Of a stretch of 64,000 nucleotides of DNA, positions 60,220 to 64,000 are shown in pieces. Every line of letters starts with the position of its first letter. Within the stretch, counting starts at the first letter, position 1. The position numbers were made by a program, and so were the translations under genes. The notes under the pieces were generated by a model. The model saw only the letters and a list, made by a program, of their open reading frames with translations, did not search any database and had not been told where the DNA came from. Source of the stretch: Methyloprofundus sedimenti (GTDB lineage Bacteria > Pseudomonadota > Gammaproteobacteria > Methylococcales > Methylomonadaceae); the NCBI RefSeq assembly GCF_002072955.1, contig NZ_LPUF01000004.1, forward strand, positions 124,001 to 188,000. The letters run 5' to 3'.

Positions 60220-61264
60220 TATTACATATCCCACTTAAATAGCGAACTTCATTGAGTGATTAACAAAGCTTAGAGCATTATCTGTACTGATGCATTTCAA
60301 CCCTTCGGCATAAGCTTGATATAACGCTTCAACGGTTCGTGGTCTTTGTTTGCGTAAGTACTGTTTAATTTTATTCCATGCTAATTCAATCGGGTTAAGG
60401 TCAGGTGAGTAAGGCGGTAGATAAATAAGCTTTGCTCCTGTCTTTTGAATAAGATCCTTAATCTCATCTACTTTATGAACTGAGGCATTATCCATCACAA
60501 CATAGTCACCTTCAGCGAGTAAGGGGCAAAGAAAATGCTTCAAAAAGTAGAGGAATACAAGTCCTGTCATGGTTCCTTCAAAATTTAAGGCGGTTTTCAT
60601 ACCGGCTGATGTCATTGCCCCGACCATACTTATACGCTGCCCTTTAGCAACCGGCGCTTCATCATAAACACGCTGATCTGACGGTGCTCGCCCATAAAGA
60701 GGTGAGAGATTCAGTCCTGCGCCCATTTCATCAAGAAAAATGAGCTTATCGAGCGATATATCGGCGATTTCAGTGCAATAGTCTATTTTTAGCTTTTTAG
60801 TTCGGTCACAATATTTAGCTGGATCGTACGGACTTTTTTTTATATCGAATATTCATACGCTTAAGAGCTCTATCCATTGAACTTTTCCCCATGCTAATAC
60901 CAAAGTGTTCAGCATATCGGTCACAAAGATCATTTAGTGTCAAATCAGGCTTTTTTATTAGCCATTCTTTTATCTCAAGAGCACCCGCTTCATCTACTTT
61001 TGGTGCAACATGCCCGCCTACTTTTTTGGCTGCAATCATGCCAGTTTCCTGGTAATGTTGCCATAAGGTATAAACAAAAGAATAAGAAACAGCGAAACGT
61101 TTAGCTATATCAGGTTTACTTTGTTTGTCTATCTCAATAGCATTGAGCACTTTTTTTCGAATATCGACTGAGTAAGGGGCTGGCACAAAAATATGATTGA
61201 TAACGGAGAACTGGGAAAGCTATAGTACATTAAAATTCAGTTCATTAATACGGGAAATGTAATA
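60220..61264 (-). mobile_element. IS630-family element
   Basis: About 1,045 bp. Ends TATTACATATCCC and its imperfect inverse (GGGAAATGTAATA), with TA at both edges, the target of IS630/Tc1 elements. It separates ctpA from the hyp operon. Confidence 0.8.
60235..61186 (-). CDS. IS630 transposase, two frames joined by an A8 run
   Basis: The first frame, from 61186, gives the HTH half: APYSVDIRKKVLNAIEIDKQ, DIAKRFAVSYSFVYTLWQHY, ending at YKKK near 60835. The second resumes at SPYDPAKYCDRTKKLKIDYC, has LDKLIFLDEMGAGLN (first D), YVVMDNASVHKVDEIKDLI (second D) and LPPYSPDLNPIELAWNKIKQ (the DxxxxE-type end) and stops at 60235. The switch is at AAAAAAAAG, a -1 slippery run. Either programmed frameshifting or a disabling deletion. 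Confidence 0.85.
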
Positions 61265-61646
61265 TAAACTATGGGGAGACCACTCAAACCAAATTAAATA
61301 ACTTGCACCGAATACCCAAGCATATTACATTTAGCTGGTTAACGAATTATTTAGATGTTATATATCATATAAATAACAGCGAATATTGCAGAGTAATTAT
61401 TATCCTAGAAACCGAAGTTGACCGCTACAAACACTATAAGTGACTGAATATAAAGTATAATGACCTTAAATTCTTGTCACCTGTTGGGTGGCTATACTCC
61501 GCTTCACGGTTTTGTGGATAAACCTGAGCACGAAATACTACGTTACAGCTCTTGCAAAGGGCTACGGCCATTGCCTGCGAGCTGTGCCTTGCCTTTCACA
61601 CTCAGATTTTCCACAAAATCCGTGTTCAACTGCGGTTTCTAGGATT
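61265..61646. other. Leader region of the hyp operon
   Basis: 382 bp between IS630 and hypA. The first ~200 bp are AT-rich with nothing recognised. The last part is an inverted-repeat element (61505-61624). The hyp promoter should lie here or was supplied by the IS. Confidence 0.45.
61505..61624. repeat. 120-bp inverted-repeat element before hypA
   Basis: Outer arms CACGGTTTTGTGGATAAACC...GAGCACG and CACACTCAG...TTCCACAAAATCCGTG are imperfect complements (~28 bp each). An inner pair TACAGCTC / GAGCTGTG adds a second stem. It may be a mobile palindrome or a leader RNA structure. Confidence 0.55.
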
Positions 61647-61988
61647 ATGCATGAAATGTCATTATGCGAAAGCGTTCTGGAGATATTAGAACAACAATCC
61701 AGGCAACAGCACTACAGTAAAGTTAGCAGGGTGTGGCTGGAAATTGGAGCCCTTTCATCGGTAGAACCAGATGCCATGCGTTTTTGTTTTGATGCAGTAA
61801 TGCAAGGCTCGCTAGCGGAAAACGCACGGCTGGAAATTGTAACAGTTCGAGGACAGGCCTGGTGTTTGCAATGCAATAAAAATGTGCTCATTGAACAACG
61901 TTATGATACATGTCCTGCATGTGGTGGATTTCAATTGCAGGTGAATGATGGTGAGCAAATGCGAATTAAAGAACTGGAGGTAGAATAA
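61647..61988 (+). CDS. hypA: Hydrogenase nickel-insertion protein HypA
   Basis: 113 aa from the ATG at 61647, since HypA always begins MHEMSLC with the Ni-binding His2. A longer frame from 61488 translates the palindromic element and is rejected. Zinc site: CLQCNKN and CPACGG. HypA with HypB puts nickel into [NiFe] hydrogenase. Overlaps hypB by one base. Confidence 0.95.
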   Translation: MHEMSLCESVLEILEQQSRQQHYSKVSRVWLEIGALSSVEPDAMRFCFDAVMQGSLAENARLEIVTVRGQAWCLQCNKNVLIEQRYDTCPACGGFQLQVNDGEQMRIKELEVE

Positions 61989-62806
61989 TGTGTACCGTAT
62001 GCGGATGCAGTGAAGGTGAAACCACAATAGAACATACTCATGAACATGAACATCATCATGGAAAACACAGCCACACTCATGATTATGGATCAGGAGCGGC
62101 ACATGCTCATGCACCCGGCTTAAGTCAGGCGCGGATGGTGCAAATTGAGCAGGATATTTTAAGCAAAAATAATCAATATGCGAGTGACAATCGGGATTAT
62201 TTTAGCAAACACGGTATATTAACCTTAAACCTTGTTTCCAGTCCTGGCTCGGGTAAAACCAGCCTACTAACAGAAACTATTGCGCTATTGAAAGACCAGC
62301 TGGATATCTCGGTTATAGAGGGCGACCAGCAAACCACCCATGATGCCGACCGCATTCGAGCAACCGGTGTTAAGGCATTACAAATTAATACCGGTAAAGG
62401 TTGCCATCTGGATGCACACCAGATTTGTCATGCACTGGAAAACCTGAAACCCGCAGCAGCAAGTATCTTGTTTATCGAAAATGTCGGTAATCTGGTCTGC
62501 CCTGCCAGTTTTGATTTAGGTGAAGCGCATAAGGTAGCGATTCTTTCGGTCACTGAAGGTGAAGATAAGCCGCTGAAATATCCGGATATGTTTTATGCTG
62601 CGGATTTAATGATTTTAAATAAAGTTGATTTATTACCTTATGTTGATTTTGATGTAGCGCAATGTATTCAATATGCGAAACAAGTGAATCCACGTATTAA
62701 AATAGTGCAATTATCGGCTAAATCCGGCATCGGCATGGAGAGCTGGGTGCAGTGGCTAAACGCAAGTCGGGCAATGCAATTAGTTGATTTTTCTGAAACA
62801 GCTTAA
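61988..62806 (+). CDS. hypB: Hydrogenase nickel GTPase HypB
   Basis: 272 aa. N-terminal CTVCGCS metal motif, then a His-rich stretch ([14 protein letters not shown]) that can store Ni or Zn. GTPase: [12 protein letters not shown] (G1), [14 protein letters not shown], and LNKVDLLPY (NKxD). Drives nickel delivery. The His stretch is shorter than in Bradyrhizobium-type HypB. Confidence 0.97.
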   Translation: MCTVCGCSEGETTIEHTHEHEHHHGKHSHTHDYGSGAAHAHAPGLSQARMVQIEQDILSKNNQYASDNRDYFSKHGILTLNLVSSPGSGKTSLLTETIALLKDQLDISVIEGDQQTTHDADRIRATGVKALQINTGKGCHLDAHQICHALENLKPAAASILFIENVGNLVCPASFDLGEAHKVAILSVTEGEDKPLKYPDMFYAADLMILNKVDLLPYVDFDVAQCIQYAKQVNPRIKIVQLSAKSGIGMESWVQWLNASRAMQLVDFSETA

Positions 62807-62855
62807 CCCGCCGTAAATCGGGTACATTTTCAGCACTCGTTTCACACTCAGGAGT

Positions 62856-62875
62856 AAAAAAGCTTTAGCTTTTTT
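62856..62875 (+). terminator. Hairpin between hypB and hypC
   Basis: AAAAAAGCT-TT-AGCTTTTTT, then CTTTTATC. Perfect 9-bp arms ending in T's, 50 bp after hypB. It may lower readthrough to hypC rather than stop it. Confidence 0.5.
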
Positions 62876-62935
62876 CTTTTATCTGCAATCGCCAAAGCTA
62901 TTGCACTCCTTTTAATACAAACAAAGATTTTAATT

Positions 62936-63166
62936 ATGTGCCTAGCCATCCCCGCAAAAATTATTGCCCTTGATACCTCTAACGACAGGGCGACGGTAAC
63001 CGTTGATAATGTTCAAGTCGAGGTTTCACTGGCGTTGGTCGATGATGTTGTTATTGGCGATTATGTGCTGGTGCATGTCGGTTATGCACTGAATAAAATT
63101 GATCAGGACGAAGCCTTGAAAACCATTGCTTTATTTGCCGAAGCGGGTTTGAGTTGGGCATCATGA
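62936..63166 (+). CDS. hypC: Hydrogenase maturation chaperone HypC
   Basis: 76 aa. MCLAIPAKI with the essential Cys2, then VQVEVSLALVDDVVIGDYVL and VHVGYALNKIDQDEALKTI. Carries the Fe(CN)2CO unit with HypD to the large subunit. ATGA overlap with hypD. Could be a HybG-type paralogue, not separable here. Confidence 0.95.
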   Translation: MCLAIPAKIIALDTSNDRATVTVDNVQVEVSLALVDDVVIGDYVLVHVGYALNKIDQDEALKTIALFAEAGLSWAS

Positions 63167-64000
63167 AATATATAGACGAATTCAGAGAACATTCACTGGC
63201 GCAACAACTAGCCAACGCAATTAAACAAGAAGCAGATAACAACAGAACCTACCGGTTAATGGAGTTTTGTGGCGGCCATACCCATGCTATTTTTCGTTAT
63301 GGCATACAGGACCTGCTTCCGGATAATGTTGAATTTATCCATGGCCCGGGCTGCCCTGTCTGCGTCTTGCCCATGGGGCGAATTGATAACGCTATTGAAC
63401 TGGTCGAGCAACATGATGTTATTTTATGCATCTATGCCGACTTGTTACGCGTACCCGCGAGTCTGGGGAAAAGCTTATTAAAAGCGAAAGCATCAGGCGG
63501 TGATATTCGCATGATTTATTCCACCCAGGATGCCTTAAAAATTGCCCGCGATAATCCGAATCGCGAAGTGGTGTTTTTTGCCATCGGATTTGAAACCACC
63601 ACGCCACCGACTGCTGTGGCAATTAAACAAGCAAGTGAACAAGGCTTAAAAAACTTTTCGATATTTTGTAATCATGTGTTGACCCCATCGGCCATGCAGG
63701 CCATTCTTGATGCACCCGAACCCGTTTCGATTGATGGCTTTCTAGGACCGTCGCATGTCAGTACGATTATTGGCAGCCAGGCCTATGAGATTTTTGCGCA
63801 GCACTATCTTAAACCAATTGTCATTGCCGGATTTGAGCCACTGGATGTTATGCAGTCCAGTCTGATGTTGATTCGTCAATTGAATACCAGTCGCCATCAA
63901 GTAGAAAATGAATATACCCGGGCAGTCACCAGAACAGGCAATGTAAAAGCACAAAGCTTAATGAATGAGGTGTTTTGCCTGCGAGATGAATTTGAATGGC
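63163..64000 (+). CDS. hypD: Hydrogenase maturation protein HypD (partial)
   Basis: The first 279 codons of ~370; the gene runs off the window. FCGGHTHAIFRYGIQDLLPD, VEFIHGPGCPVCVLPMGRID (Cys pair), FAIGFETTTPPTAVAIKQ, and FVLPSAMQAIL-like NHVLTPSAMQAILDAPEPVS fit HypD. A [4Fe-4S] protein that works with HypC to assemble Fe(CN)2CO. Confidence 0.96.
   Translation, partial: MKYIDEFREHSLAQQLANAIKQEADNNRTYRLMEFCGGHTHAIFRYGIQDLLPDNVEFIHGPGCPVCVLPMGRIDNAIELVEQHDVILCIYADLLRVPASLGKSLLKAKASGGDIRMIYSTQDALKIARDNPNREVVFFAIGFETTTPPTAVAIKQASEQGLKNFSIFCNHVLTPSAMQAILDAPEPVSIDGFLGPSHVSTIIGSQAYEIFAQHYLKPIVIAGFEPLDVMQSSLMLIRQLNTSRHQVENEYTRAVTRTGNVKAQSLMNEVFCLRDEFEW

Noticed and set aside
61488-61646. N-terminal extension of HypA
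   Set aside because: HypA must begin MHE for nickel binding; the extra 53 residues come from the palindromic element.

Overview
The window looks like part of a chromosome from a Gram-negative gammaproteobacterium of moderate to low GC. Support comes from LPS core heptosyltransferases, SecB, EnvC, GpsA and HemL, a RelA with the EFDDYI signature, and a hydrogenase-maturation hyp operon. Several accessory proteins, such as the secreted amidohydrolase with a Trp/Cys-rich tail domain and a Ser-rich lipoprotein, remind me of methanotrophs (Methylococcales). That placement is inference, not proof. The region is very rich in insertion sequences, decayed genes and small palindromic repeats.

Layout. 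1-3.2 kb: the end of pyrE, an AraC regulator and a secreted amidohydrolase. 3.3-19.7 kb: a type I Wadjet (JetABCD) plasmid-defence system on the minus strand. jetA, jetB and jetC lie at 19.7-14.2 kb, but jetD lies at 4.4-3.3 kb. About 9.8 kb separates them, holding a dead REP-associated transposase, CcdAB, an Mrr-like nuclease, IS66 and IS4 copies, a HigBA-like pair, a bestrophin gene and two vapC remnants. 19.9-29.4 kb: an LPS-core locus with three GT9 heptosyltransferases, a GT4 enzyme, a PIG-L deacetylase, a sulfotransferase and a tandem GT25 pair (one copy dead), interrupted by an IS30. 29.7-37.3 kb: a DUF4105 protein, a lipoprotein, hemL, a RelA lacking its C-terminal ACT domain, and envelope proteins, one of them frameshifted in a T9 tract. 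37.7-44.4 kb: a second accessory zone with MazEF, an AbrB/PIN pair with a third small gene, an SDR/IS110 chimera, and second copies of the same IS66 and IS4.

44.5-59.7 kb is mostly housekeeping: malic enzyme, Tpm, RmuC, BatD, an arsR-rhodanese-secB-gpsA run and a gpmI-envC-ctpA run. After an IS630 (60.2-61.3 kb) the window ends in hypA-hypB-hypC-hypD (partial), which mature [NiFe] hydrogenase.

Working together: JetABC should form an SMC-like loop-extruding complex and JetD the nuclease that cuts small circular DNA. The physical split raises the question of whether JetD is still co-expressed. The toxin-antitoxin pairs and IS copies cluster in the two accessory zones, and these zones share duplicated segments (IS66, IS4, a 98-bp repeat and REP pairs), which suggests recombination between them.
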